Origin: Levilactobacillus bambusae | GTDB taxonomy: Bacteria > Bacillota > Bacilli > Lactobacillales > Lactobacillaceae | Assembly: GCF_003124125.1 (NCBI RefSeq) | Contig: NZ_QCXQ01000002.1 | Coordinates: forward strand, 266,747-330,746 | Length of the DNA stretch: 64,000 nucleotides | Reading direction: 5' to 3' | In this document: positions 16,402 to 24,594 of the stretch, piece by piece | Position numbering within the stretch: position 1 is the stretch's first letter | How the letters are laid out: every line of letters begins with the position of its first letter | Position numbers and translations under genes: made by a program | The notes under the pieces: generated by a model | Told to the model about the DNA's origin: nothing | What the model saw: only the letters and a program-made list of their open reading frames with translations | Database searches by the model: none

Positions 16402-17456
16402 TGCGCCACCTCCTGTTTAAGCTTAACGGGACTCACGTGAATTTGTTGCTGCTGACAGTAGTTCAAGGCGTCATCTAAGTTGGCCTGGTCCCCTGTCATT
16501 ACCACGATTAAGTTCCCTAACGGCGTCCCCTGCAAAATTTCAACGTTGCCGTATAAAATATTCGAAACCACCCCGTACCGTTTGTACAATTCCGTAATCA
16601 GCGGGGCATCCGCAGCAGTTCCCACGTATTCCAAATGGATTAACCGCTGGGTGTCGCTGAGGGTTAACGCCTGCTGACTAATCTTTTCTATCGCTTGGTT
16701 CACCTGCGTAGAGGTATTAATGAAGTCCTTTGTAAGCGGTTGTTTTGGCTGACTAAAGATCTGGAGCAGGCTGCCCCGTTCAATAATCTGACCGTCCTCC
16801 ATTACCGCCACCTTGTTGCAAATTTCCTTAACCGCATCCATTTCGTGGGTAATTAGGACGATGGTCACCCCCAATTGTTCATTCAACTCCTTTAGGAGCG
16901 CAAGAATGGCACCAGTCGTCTTAGGATCTAATGCGCTAGTGGCTTCGTCGCTAATTAAGACTTCCGGATCGTTGGCTAACGCCCGAGCAATGGCCACCCG
17001 TTGCTTTTGACCCCCAGAAAGCTGGGCCGGATAACCCTGGGCCTGATCCGCTAACCCCACTAACTCCAACAAGTGGGCCACCTTTGCTTCACGGGCTGCC
17101 TTATCCAATCCGGATCCCTTCAGCGGATAAGCGACGTTATCGGCAATGGTGCGTTGGTTCATTAAATTAAAGTGCTGAAAGATCATCCCGATCTTCGTTC
17201 TAGCGTGCCGGAGTTGTTTGTTCGTTAATGCCAGCATGTTTTGACCGTTTACCTCAACCTGCCCCGCCGTGGGTTCTTGCAGTCGGTTAATTACCCGCAC
17301 CAACGTACTTTTTCCGGCTCCGGAATACCCTACGATTCCGTAAATATCCCCCCGGTTAACCGTTAACGAAACATCCCGAACGGCTTTCACCGTCCGATGC
17401 TGCTGGTTAAAGGTGACGTCAACGTGTTGCAGCTTAATCATGGCGTCTAATTTCAT
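16398..17456 (-). CDS. metN: Methionine ABC transporter ATP-binding protein MetN
   Basis: The 352-residue ATPase has Walker A GYSGAGKS near residue 45, Q-loop IFQHFNLM, signature [15 protein letters not shown] near 145, Walker [12 protein letters not shown], and the His switch LITHEMD. The last 90 residues form the NIL domain ([19 protein letters not shown]...), which binds methionine and inhibits transport in characterised MetN proteins. The start at 17456 has a modest GGGTG ribosome binding site; a second ATG five codons in is possible. It lies 21 bases after metQ and overlaps metI. Confidence 0.96.
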   Translation of the reverse strand: MKLDAMIKLQHVDVTFNQQHRTVKAVRDVSLTVNRGDIYGIVGYSGAGKSTLVRVINRLQEPTAGQVEVNGQNMLALTNKQLRHARTKIGMIFQHFNLMNQRTIADNVAYPLKGSGLDKAAREAKVAHLLELVGLADQAQGYPAQLSGGQKQRVAIARALANDPEVLISDEATSALDPKTTGAILALLKELNEQLGVTIVLITHEMDAVKEICNKVAVMEDGQIIERGSLLQIFSQPKQPLTKDFINTSTQVNQAIEKISQQALTLSDTQRLIHLEYVGTAADAPLITELYKRYGVVSNILYGNVEILQGTPLGNLIVVMTGDQANLDDALNYCQQQQIHVSPVKLKQEVAQ

Positions 17457-17477
17457 TTTCGTTCACCCATTTCTCCA

Positions 17478-18299
17478 CTAAAACTTGTGATCCCATGCCG
17501 GAATGGCGTTTCCGTGATAATACTTTTGAATGTTCTTCTTATTTGCCTCCGACTGGTAAGCCTTCACGACCTTTTTATAGGCTGCCTTATTCTTATCCTT
17601 AGCGTTCGCCGCAATAACATTAACGTACGGCTTTGAACTCCGGTTGATTTTTTCGGTAAAAATAACCTTTGAGAGCGGTAGATTGGCGTTTGCTGCCATA
17701 TCATTTGGAACCACGGCCGCCGCAACGTCCTTAAGTGAACGCGGAGTCTGGGCTGCATCAAGCGGCGTAATTTTCAGGTTTAACCGGTTCGTCTTTATAT
17801 TTTTTGGAGTAGGCAATGCGACCCCCTTTTTGAGGGTAATTAACTTAGCCGATTGAAGGAGGTTCAAAGCTCGGCCCTCATTGGTGGCATCATTCGGAAT
17901 CACAATTTCATCATTCTTCTTAATATCGTCAATTCCTTTAATTTTATCCGAGTAGAGCCGGGATGGCGCCAGGTAGGTCGCCCCAATGGAAACGATGTCC
18001 GTATGATGGGCCTTATTCCATTGATCCATGAAATAGGTATGCTGAAACGAATTTAGGTCCAGTTCATGATTCGTCAGGGCCGCATTCGGCTGATTATAAT
18101 CCGTAAAAGTGATTAACTTCAGGGTAACCCCCTCTTTGGCAACTTGCTTCACAATGGGTTCCCATATCGGTTTATCGGTACTCATAATGCCGATCTTAAC
18201 GGTTTGGTCCGCTGAGCTCCCCTTCCCACAGCCCGCAATAATTAGAATGGGCAGAAGTAACAATACCCCGAGTAATAACTTTTTCACTTGTTTTTTCAT
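17478..18299 (-). CDS. metQ: Methionine-binding lipoprotein MetQ
   Basis: The 273-residue NlpA-family binding protein delivers methionine (or its analogues) to MetNI. It has a lipoprotein signal peptide ending in LIIAGC near residue 24 and the conserved HTYFMDQWN region near residue 90. AAAGGGAG precedes its ATG. It is the first gene behind the T-box leader, so the whole importer should be induced when tRNA-Met is uncharged. Confidence 0.95.
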   Translation of the reverse strand: MKKQVKKLLLGVLLLLPILIIAGCGKGSSADQTVKIGIMSTDKPIWEPIVKQVAKEGVTLKLITFTDYNQPNAALTNHELDLNSFQHTYFMDQWNKAHHTDIVSIGATYLAPSRLYSDKIKGIDDIKKNDEIVIPNDATNEGRALNLLQSAKLITLKKGVALPTPKNIKTNRLNLKITPLDAAQTPRSLKDVAAAVVPNDMAANANLPLSKVIFTEKINRSSKPYVNVIAANAKDKNKAAYKKVVKAYQSEANKKNIQKYYHGNAIPAWDHKF

Positions 18300-18342
18300 C
18301 TTGCTCTCTCCCTTTAATTCAATTTTGAAACGGCCCGATCAA

Positions 18343-18640
18343 ATAAAAAAGCCCGCCCCTAACGTTACGTTAGAAGCGAGCTTTGTCGCGGTACCATTCT
18401 ACCTTCAAGTCAATCTTCCGACTGACCCCTCATTAACACTCTCATCCCGAAGGACTGTAAGTGCGTGCACGATAATGAGTGCCAGTCATCGCTACTTCAT
18501 CCACTGGATTCAGCAACGCCATTGTCTTTCAGGCCATCTTCACTAAGGCTCTCGTTCCCCGCTTTCAGCAAGTGCGGGGTCTCTTTGAACGTTTGCGCTT
18601 AGGTACTCACCCGATCATGTTTGTCGTTTCAAATTAGTGT
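18343..18640 (-). ncRNA. Methionine-specific T-box riboswitch upstream of metQNI
   Basis: The leader has the T-box TGGTACCGCG at about 18396-18387, followed by a 15-pair terminator (AGCTCGCTTCTAACG with CGTTAGGGGCGGGCT, loop of three, then T6) at about 18382-18344. Stem I carries AGTA in the 5' side of the specifier loop (about 18609), and the 3' side reads TGAAG-ATG just after the CTAAG/CTTAG helix; a TCGGGT/GCCTGA helix closes it below. The specifier codon is therefore ATG at 18537-18535. Uncharged tRNA-Met would stabilise the antiterminator and allow transcription. Structure was read by eye. Confidence 0.93.
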
Positions 18641-18641
18641 A

Positions 18642-18670
18642 AGTGTATGCTAGCGACTAAATCTTGTCAA
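18642..18670 (-). promoter_or_regulatory. Promoter of the T-box met operon
   Basis: Leftward, TTGACA at 18670-18665, a 17-base spacer, and TACACT at 18647-18642. This puts the transcript start just before T-box stem I. Confidence 0.85.
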
Positions 18671-18750
18671 CCCAAATTCTCATCTTTTTTAATTTTTATC
18701 TCATTCGAATCTAATAAATAATTTTATAAATTTTGGTCTCGACTCATCGA

Positions 18751-19290
18751 TCAGTCAAGCACCTCATCTTTAAAAATTCCCGCCGCCTTCAAAAACATGG
18801 TGGTTACCACGGGCCCCACAAACTTGAATCCCCGACGTTTCATATCTTTAGCCACCAGGGCACCTAAGGGCCATTGATTTTCCACCTCGGTTCGATCCAC
18901 CACTTGCATCGTTAAGGGAACCTCATCAACAAACTGCCACAGGTAATCGGAAAAATGTGAAAACTCCGATTTTAAGGTTAAAATTGCCTGAGCGTTCGTG
19001 ATCGTCGCTGCGATTTTGCGGGGGTTTCTAATCATATCCGGATCCGCAGCAATTCGTTCCACGTCCGGTTCCCCCATCTGAGCAACGGCTTCAATCGCCA
19101 TCCCCTTAAAATCCCGCCGCAAAACCGGCAGTTTACTTGCCGCGGCCTGCCAACTCAGGCCAACCTGAAAAACGCCAACCGTTAAAAGTTCAAAAAGCAC
19201 GTGATCATCATAGGTCGGCGTTCCAAAGTAGCGGTCATAGTCCGCCACTCCTTGACTACTAAAATCGTTTCCATCGTTTGGACCAATCAT
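18751..19290 (-). CDS. tag: DNA-3-methyladenine glycosylase I, without zinc ligands
   Basis: A 179-residue Tag homologue, which removes 3-methyladenine from alkylated DNA. The family core is visible: the YDRYFGTPTYDDHVLFELLTV region, QVGLSW near residue 42, and MIRNPRKIAATITNAQAIL near residue 90. E. coli Tag holds a structural zinc with two cysteines and two histidines at the ends of the protein. Here the N terminus starts MIGPNDGNDFSSQ and the C terminus ends GIFKDEVLD, with no cysteine at either place, so the zinc site is gone. GAGGTG precedes the ATG at 19290, which supports the short N terminus. It is divergent from the GH3 gene. Confidence 0.88.
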   Translation of the reverse strand: MIGPNDGNDFSSQGVADYDRYFGTPTYDDHVLFELLTVGVFQVGLSWQAAASKLPVLRRDFKGMAIEAVAQMGEPDVERIAADPDMIRNPRKIAATITNAQAILTLKSEFSHFSDYLWQFVDEVPLTMQVVDRTEVENQWPLGALVAKDMKRRGFKFVGPVVTTMFLKAAGIFKDEVLD

Positions 19291-19354
19291 TTGCTCACCT
19301 CGTCTACAGTTAGTTTACAGAAAAAGTGACTCTTCAACCACCATAATAAAAAAT

Positions 19355-19366
19355 GGTAGCGCTATA
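19355..19366. promoter_or_regulatory. Candidate LacI-type operator before the beta-glucosidase gene
   Basis: GGTAGCGCTATA contains the palindrome TAGCGCTA with a central CG, as in LacI-family and catabolite sites. It matches the cre consensus poorly in its outer bases. It lies about 20 bases upstream of a TATACT that may be the -10 of the beta-glucosidase gene. Confidence 0.4.
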
Positions 19367-19420
19367 CTTCGTGAAATTTCAGCTGTATACTGAAGCTAAT
19401 CTAACAAAAGGGGTATAACT

Positions 19421-21679
19421 ATGGACATCAACAAAACGCTTTCTGAACTGACGTTGACCGAAAAAGCGGCACTCGTTTCCGGTAAGAACAATTGGTACAC
19501 CGCCAAAATTGACCGTCTTGGAATTCACCCGTTGATGATGACGGATGGGCCGTCGGGACTACGTAAGGTCGAACCTGGCAAGGGAATCTCTGATATTAAC
19601 GATTCCGTTCCTGCCGTTTGTTTTCCAGCGGCTTCCCTCACCGCGAACTCCTTTAACAGGGATCTATTTTTCCAACTCGGCGCCTTAATCGGGGAAGAAG
19701 CCCGGTCCGAACGGGTAAGCTTAGTCTTAGGCCCCGGAGTTAATATGAAACGGACTCCGGCTGGCGGCAGAAACTTTGAGTACCTCTCCGAAGATCCCCT
19801 ATTAACGGGCGTTTTAGGTGCCGAGTACGTTAAGGGTGTTCAAAGCCAAAACGTTGGGGTGGCCGTAAAACACTTTGCGGCTAATAACCGGGAAAATCAG
19901 CGGTTTACCGTCTCCTCTGACGTTTCCGAGCGAACCCTCCGGGAGCTGTATTTACGGGCATTTGAAATTATTGTCAAAACCGCCAACCCGGATACCCTCA
20001 TGATTTCCTACAATAAAATTAATGGGACCCTTAACACCCAAAATTACCATCTGATCACCGATGTCTTACGGGACGAATGGGGCTACCAAGGCGCGACCAT
20101 GTCAGATTGGGGCGGTGTTGCGGATCATACTGCGGCCATTCGGGCCGGACTAGACCTTGAAATGCCCGGAAAGGGGCAGCCTTCCACTGATGAAATCGTC
20201 CTCGCGGTGAAAACCGGGAAGTTAGACGAAGGTGCACTCGACAACGCCATTCGCCGGCTTCTTACCATCATCGATCGGCGCCAACCAGATGCTAATCCCG
20301 AACCTTATGACCAGTCAAAACACCATGAGGCAGCCCGTAAAATGGCGGATGAAAGTATCGTTTTGTTACGAAACACCCATAACGAATTACCATTAGACCT
20401 CGCAAAGGGAACGACCGCAATTATTGGGCAGTTAGCTGATAAACCCCGGTTTCAAGGTGGGGGTAGTTCCCACGTGAACCCCGTGCATCTTGTTACGCCA
20501 CTCGACGCGGCGAACCAGTTATCGGATCACGTCATCTACCAGCCCGGTTACGACCTTGATCAGTTAGACACAGAGCCGACCCTCGAGGCAGCCGCGCTTG
20601 AAGCCGCTAAACAGGCTGATCACGTTGTCGTTTTTCTGGGCTACCCCGAATCTTGGGAATCAGAGGGGTTTGACAAAACGAGTCTCCAACTCCCCGATAA
20701 CCAAAGCGAACTGCTGAGTGACTTAACCGACGTCAATGACCACATCACCGTGGTCTTAGAAACCGGTGCCCCGGTTGAAATGCCGTGGGTCCATGACGTC
20801 AATGCCATTGTGGAGACCTACCTTGCGGGGGAAGCTGTGGGTGAAGCGACCTGGGATATTCTCACCGGGGCCGTCAACCCATCGGGCCACCTAGCCGAAA
20901 CCTTCCCCGTCCTCCTTTCAGATACCCCAATGTCGATGACGTTTGATCAAGATCCGAACCACGAAATTTATTCTGAGGGCATCTTTATGGGGTACCGGTT
21001 CTATAACAGTCACGAAATGCGGGTTCTCTACCCGTTCGGCTACGGGCTTAGCTATACCGCCTTTGAATACACTCACTTGCAGACCGAAATTGATGACGAA
21101 AAGGTTCAAGTGACGTTTAACGTGACCAATACGGGAGAAAGAACCGGCCAAGCGGTCCCACAACTCTACGTTGCCAATCACGCAACTCATCGCCCAGTTC
21201 CCGCCACCGAACTCCGCAACTTTGCTAAGGTGGCCCTGAAAGCTGGCGAAACGAAGACCGTCACCTTTACCTTAACCCGGCGTGATTTCAGCTGGTACCG
21301 GACTGGCAAACACATGTGGGAGGCTGACTCAGGTGATTATGAATTAATGATTGGGGCGTCATCCCGGGATACCCGGCTTCAACAGCGAATTACCCTCACC
21401 TTTGAAAACGAACCCCACGAAATTTCCGAAAATACCTACCTTAACGAAATCATTAGCGACCCGACGTTGATGGCTCTCTTCATGAAGGACGTCGTGACGC
21501 CATTTTCTGACCACGGTTCAACTACGGAGCAACAGTTATTTACGGTGGATCAGAACGGTAAGGTCGCCATTTTACAGAATCCACTGTTTACGAATATGCC
21601 GCTAAGGGCCCTAGTTGCTCAGGGTTTACCTAACCAACTTATTCAAACCTTCATTCGGCACGCTAACAATAGGGAGTAG
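19421..21679 (+). CDS. GH3 family beta-glucosidase
   Basis: A 752-residue glycoside hydrolase family 3 enzyme without signal peptide, so cytoplasmic. It has the N-terminal TIM-barrel domain (MMTDGPSGLR, the NFEYLSEDP substrate loop, VAVKHFAANN) with the catalytic nucleophile Asp229 in MSDWGG. The C-terminal sandwich domain holds FQGGGSSHVNP, and a fibronectin-III-like domain (YPFGYGLSYTAFEY onward) follows. A roughly 100-residue tail follows that domain. Known enzymes act on beta-glucosides, gentiobiose or beta-xylosides. AAAGGGG precedes the ATG. No transporter is adjacent, so its substrate source is unclear. A structured repeat begins 19 bases after the stop. Confidence 0.93.
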   Translation: MDINKTLSELTLTEKAALVSGKNNWYTAKIDRLGIHPLMMTDGPSGLRKVEPGKGISDINDSVPAVCFPAASLTANSFNRDLFFQLGALIGEEARSERVSLVLGPGVNMKRTPAGGRNFEYLSEDPLLTGVLGAEYVKGVQSQNVGVAVKHFAANNRENQRFTVSSDVSERTLRELYLRAFEIIVKTANPDTLMISYNKINGTLNTQNYHLITDVLRDEWGYQGATMSDWGGVADHTAAIRAGLDLEMPGKGQPSTDEIVLAVKTGKLDEGALDNAIRRLLTIIDRRQPDANPEPYDQSKHHEAARKMADESIVLLRNTHNELPLDLAKGTTAIIGQLADKPRFQGGGSSHVNPVHLVTPLDAANQLSDHVIYQPGYDLDQLDTEPTLEAAALEAAKQADHVVVFLGYPESWESEGFDKTSLQLPDNQSELLSDLTDVNDHITVVLETGAPVEMPWVHDVNAIVETYLAGEAVGEATWDILTGAVNPSGHLAETFPVLLSDTPMSMTFDQDPNHEIYSEGIFMGYRFYNSHEMRVLYPFGYGLSYTAFEYTHLQTEIDDEKVQVTFNVTNTGERTGQAVPQLYVANHATHRPVPATELRNFAKVALKAGETKTVTFTLTRRDFSWYRTGKHMWEADSGDYELMIGASSRDTRLQQRITLTFENEPHEISENTYLNEIISDPTLMALFMKDVVTPFSDHGSTTEQQLFTVDQNGKVAILQNPLFTNMPLRALVAQGLPNQLIQTFIRHANNRE

Positions 21680-21697
21680 CACTCTCTGGATTTAATG

Positions 21698-21936
21698 ACA
21701 TTAGTCGTTTAAGCCTGGCAAAATAGGGATCATCCCGTAATACGAACGTCCTTTGTTCGTGTTTTGGGATGATCCCTATTTTGATTTGGGTTGACTAATG
21801 TTACGTAACTACTAGCTCGAAGGCATCCGTATTTTGGATGAGGGGCTTCGTGCCAAGTTGCAGATTTGTGGCTTTTGAGCGAAGCGGACTAACGTCACAT
21901 CCCCATTTGTTTGTAGTCTATCTTTAGTCGGGCTCC
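21698..21936 (+). repeat. Compound structured repeat, copy A
   Basis: Module 1 (21698-21801) is a long hairpin. An outer arm ACATTAGTC pairs with GACTAATGT, a 17-base arm at 21720-21736 pairs perfectly with 21766-21782, and an inner ACGAAC pairs with GTTCGT. Module 3 (about 21805-21890) contains a CATCC/GGATG hairpin and ends in GAGCGAAGCGG. The first bases of module 2 (TCTTTAGTCGGGCTCC) lie at 21921-21936 and overlap the 3' end of the UDG-family gene. Related copies are at 25.5, 34.5 and 42.9 kb. No open frame fits these bases. Confidence 0.85.
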
Positions 21937-22559
21937 CCACTCAGATAAGCTCGGAGTTTTTTAAGGTCGGCATCAACTACGGGGCGCATCTTCTTGAACC
22001 GTTTGCTATACGAAGGATGATACGTTGGAAAAATCGTATATTCCCTATCACTAAAGTGCCACTGCTGGTGTTTCACATCCCACTCTAAAATCGCATGGTG
22101 TAAAAATTGACCGTGAACTTCGCCAATTTTTTGCCCCCGGCCCAATAATCGTTCCAGCCCTGTGTTCCCCATTGGAACCAGTAAGTCACAGTCCAAGTGA
22201 GCAATTTCAAAGTCAAAGAACGGAGCAAAAGCTTCGATTTCGGCGGGAGTTGGTTTGCGGTCCCGTTTAAACCCCTTTTTTTCGTTAAACGGCCGACTCT
22301 TGACCGCAGCCGCAATGTAAATTTCATCCCGGCTGACGCCAAGCTGTTGGCACCACTCATTTAATTCTTTCCCCGCCGGACCCTGGAAGGGGTGACCTAA
22401 CTTAATTTCCGTTCGGCCGGGGGCCTCGCTGACTAACACAAACTTGGGTGTCAGCGATCCTTCGCCCGCAACGAAACCCTCCAGTTTGGGATTTTGAGCC
22501 GTTAGCTGTTTTGCCTGAGTTATTAGTTCTGGCGTTAATATGGTTGCCACTTTCTCCAT
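21924..22559 (-). CDS. Uracil-DNA glycosylase superfamily protein lacking cluster cysteines
   Basis: A 211-residue protein of the UDG fold, closest to family 4/5-type enzymes. Motifs: LVSEAPGRTEIKLGHPFQGPAG near residue 45, VPMGNTGLERLL in the middle, and the C-terminal FPTYHPSY (motif 2 region). In family 4 enzymes four cysteines bind a 4Fe-4S cluster. Here the KSRPF segment replaces the usual KCRPP, and the helix after PTPAEIEAF also lacks Cys. It begins three bases after the elaA stop, and its ribosome binding site AGGGG abuts the ATG, so translation may be coupled. Its last codons lie in a repeat module. Confidence 0.82.
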   Translation of the reverse strand: MEKVATILTPELITQAKQLTAQNPKLEGFVAGEGSLTPKFVLVSEAPGRTEIKLGHPFQGPAGKELNEWCQQLGVSRDEIYIAAAVKSRPFNEKKGFKRDRKPTPAEIEAFAPFFDFEIAHLDCDLLVPMGNTGLERLLGRGQKIGEVHGQFLHHAILEWDVKHQQWHFSDREYTIFPTYHPSYSKRFKKMRPVVDADLKKLRAYLSGEPD

Positions 22560-22562
22560 CCC

Positions 22563-23015
22563 CTATGTTAATGATTTAACCATGTCAACGTGTGGAATCC
22601 CCGTTTCTAAGTAAACGTCGCTCGTAGCTTTAAACCCAAACCCTTGATAAAATTTTTTAAGGTAGGCTTGGGCCTGAGCAACGACCTGTTCAGCATTCGG
22701 ATAGGTCAAGCGAACGACTTCTAATGCGGCCTCGATTAAGGCTTCAGCATATCCGTGATGGCGGGATCCAATGGTGACTAAAACCCGACCCAAGCGGATT
22801 TGCCGGCCATCTCTTTCAGGGATTAAGCGCGCGTAGGCGATAATCTTTCCCGCTTCGTTGACGAAAAAAAGATGCTGGGCCCGTAAGTCATCCAGATCGA
22901 CCTCTTGGTAAGCACAATCTTGTTCAACCACAAATACGGCCGTCCGCACCCGATAAATCTCAAATAACTCCATTGTCGTTAACTCATCAAAGCTTTTCTG
23001 TACTGGCGTAAGCAT
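22563..23015 (-). CDS. elaA: GNAT acetyltransferase, ElaA type
   Basis: A 150-residue GCN5-related N-acetyltransferase resembling ElaA. Seen are SFDELTTMELFEIYRVRTAVFVVEQ near the N terminus (the ElaA R-R-VFVVEQ signature), AYARLIPERDGRQIRLGRVLV leading into the acetyl-CoA loop, and the FYQGFGFKATSDVYLETGIPHVDM tail. The start at 23015 has AAAGGGGAT nine bases upstream; earlier in-frame starts would cover a terminator. It is followed after three bases by the UDG-family gene. The acetyl acceptor is unknown. Confidence 0.88.
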   Translation of the reverse strand: MLTPVQKSFDELTTMELFEIYRVRTAVFVVEQDCAYQEVDLDDLRAQHLFFVNEAGKIIAYARLIPERDGRQIRLGRVLVTIGSRHHGYAEALIEAALEVVRLTYPNAEQVVAQAQAYLKKFYQGFGFKATSDVYLETGIPHVDMVKSLT

Positions 23016-23045
23016 CCTAACATCCCCTTTTTTCTTAGCATACAC

Positions 23046-23085
23046 AAAAAGACCGTCAGGAACAAACATCTGGATTCCTAACGGT
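23046..23085 (-). terminator. Terminator after the TetR gene
   Basis: Leftward, ACCGTTAGGAA pairs with TTCCTGACGGT across a 12-base loop, followed by U5. It separates tetR from elaA, so elaA either depends on read-through or has a promoter I could not place. Confidence 0.75.
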
Positions 23086-23090
23086 TCGGT

Positions 23091-23639
23091 TTACATTTTT
23101 TGAATGAGTTGGGTGAGATAGGTAATCATCGATTCCTTCGTCCCCAAGTTTTCTTGCATTAGCCACTGATCAAGTGTTCCCACAATGGCACCGCACACGG
23201 CCCCCATTATGAGTTTACCGGGTTGATTTTGCTGCAAATGAATGGTTTGAACAACCACATCCTCTTGGTAAGCCGGATTATATTGACGGCCATCAACTAC
23301 CCGCAAACATAACTGCATCATTTCATGATAGACTGTCTCGTGTTTATCACTACTGGTGGCATGGATTAGGAACGTCCGGTGAGAACTCACAAACGTTACC
23401 AATTGATCAACAACTGATATTTGTTCGTCCTTTTCTAGCAACTGATCCGCAAAGTATTGGAATACCCCGTAAAGTAAATCATACTTATCGGTAAAGTACC
23501 GGTAAAACGTACTCCGGTGAAGCATGGATTCCTCACAAATATCCGTAATTGTAATGGATTCAAACGACTGTTTTTCCACTAAATCAATCATTGCAATCAC
23601 AATATCTCTTCGGGTCCGCTGTTGCAATTTTGTCAACAT
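23091..23639 (-). CDS. TetR/AcrR family regulator
   Basis: A 182-residue repressor with the TetR N-terminal DNA-binding domain: ITITDICEESMLHRSTFYRYFTDKYDLLYG at residues 28-58 is the helix-turn-helix. The C-terminal ligand domain resembles the TetR_C group found with small dehydrogenase or transporter operons in lactobacilli. GGAGG lies seven bases before its ATG. A 14-base palindrome 27-40 bases upstream is probably its own operator. No obvious target is divergent from it. The adjacent ECF component ends 135 bases upstream on the same strand. Confidence 0.9.
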   Translation of the reverse strand: MLTKLQQRTRRDIVIAMIDLVEKQSFESITITDICEESMLHRSTFYRYFTDKYDLLYGVFQYFADQLLEKDEQISVVDQLVTFVSSHRTFLIHATSSDKHETVYHEMMQLCLRVVDGRQYNPAYQEDVVVQTIHLQQNQPGKLIMGAVCGAIVGTLDQWLMQENLGTKESMITYLTQLIQKM

Positions 23640-23665
23640 CTATTGACCTCCTTTAAGACTTTTGC

Positions 23666-23679
23666 TCATTGTACAATGA
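23666..23679. promoter_or_regulatory. Palindromic operator of the TetR gene
   Basis: TCATTGTACAATGA is a perfect 14-base palindrome, of the length and shape TetR proteins bind. It lies in the promoter region of the tetR gene, so autoregulation is likely. Confidence 0.6.
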
Positions 23680-23773
23680 ATTGGTCTACTGAAACGGCCA
23701 TTTGGCAAATCTTAGAAAAGTCTTGCCGACATCATCATAGTTTCATCATGAAATGTTCACACTCTAGGCAAAA

Positions 23774-24391
23774 TCAGTCCAAATGACCGTTTCGTTTTAG
23801 CGCAATCACGAGCGGTGTTGCAATTAACGGCGTCAAAATCGTGGACGCAATAAGTTCCGGAATTCCGTTGGCTCCCGCAATCCCTAATAGGAACGGTACC
23901 CAAGCCCCACCGGTAATTCCCCCGAAGCCCGTCTGAAAGAGCATAAATCCGAGCCAGGTAAACAGCAGAACAAAAAAGGTGTTCGTAAACGATGCCATGA
24001 ACCCGGCCGCAGCCATCCCGAACTGCTTGTGTTTCATGCGTTTAGCAAAGTACACGTACGTTAACCCCGCAAATAGGCCAACTAACGAGCGGGCTAATAT
24101 GGATGCAAAGGGATTATGCATCATTAATGCAGCGAAGGGTGTGGTCGGAGCCGCCCAAGACCGAACGAACTCAATCACTCCCCATACCGTCCCAACAATC
24201 ACTCCGGATCGGGTCCCGAGCGTAATTGCCGCAATGGCCGTTGTAATTTGAAGCAGCGTAATACTAACTGGTCCCAACGTGATGTAGCCTAAAAACGGAA
24301 CAATCGTTTGAATAATAATAATGGCAATAAAAAGTGCCAATGCAATGGAGCGAAAGTTCCGTTCCCGGGCAGCTCCTTTTTTTTGTGGCAT
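23774..24391 (-). CDS. ECF transporter S component, substrate uncertain
   Basis: A 205-residue membrane protein with about six helices. It has the S-component pattern: a short basic N terminus (MPQKKGAARERNFRS), small-residue-rich helices, and a LGTRSGVIVGTVWGVIEFVRSW loop and helix. The general shape resembles pantothenate-type (PanT) S components, but I cannot confirm this from motifs. The ATG at 24391 follows GGGGGA by seven bases. No vitamin gene is next to it and I see no riboswitch upstream. The energising module would be encoded elsewhere. Confidence 0.78.
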   Translation of the reverse strand: MPQKKGAARERNFRSIALALFIAIIIIQTIVPFLGYITLGPVSITLLQITTAIAAITLGTRSGVIVGTVWGVIEFVRSWAAPTTPFAALMMHNPFASILARSLVGLFAGLTYVYFAKRMKHKQFGMAAAGFMASFTNTFFVLLFTWLGFMLFQTGFGGITGGAWVPFLLGIAGANGIPELIASTILTPLIATPLVIALKRNGHLD

Positions 24392-24594
24392 ACTGTCATC
24401 CCCCATTTAACTGAATGGTCTCATTATACGTTCTTTTCCTCCCCTACGACAAGAAGAACACGTAACCTGTCAGGGAAATAAAAGTGATTACTTGTTCCCG
24501 GTTCATAAACTGATAAAATAAGGAGTTACAGGAGAAATTGTTCTTCTCTCACTCAAACAATAACTAATAATAAATTGCACTGGAGTTGCTAAGA

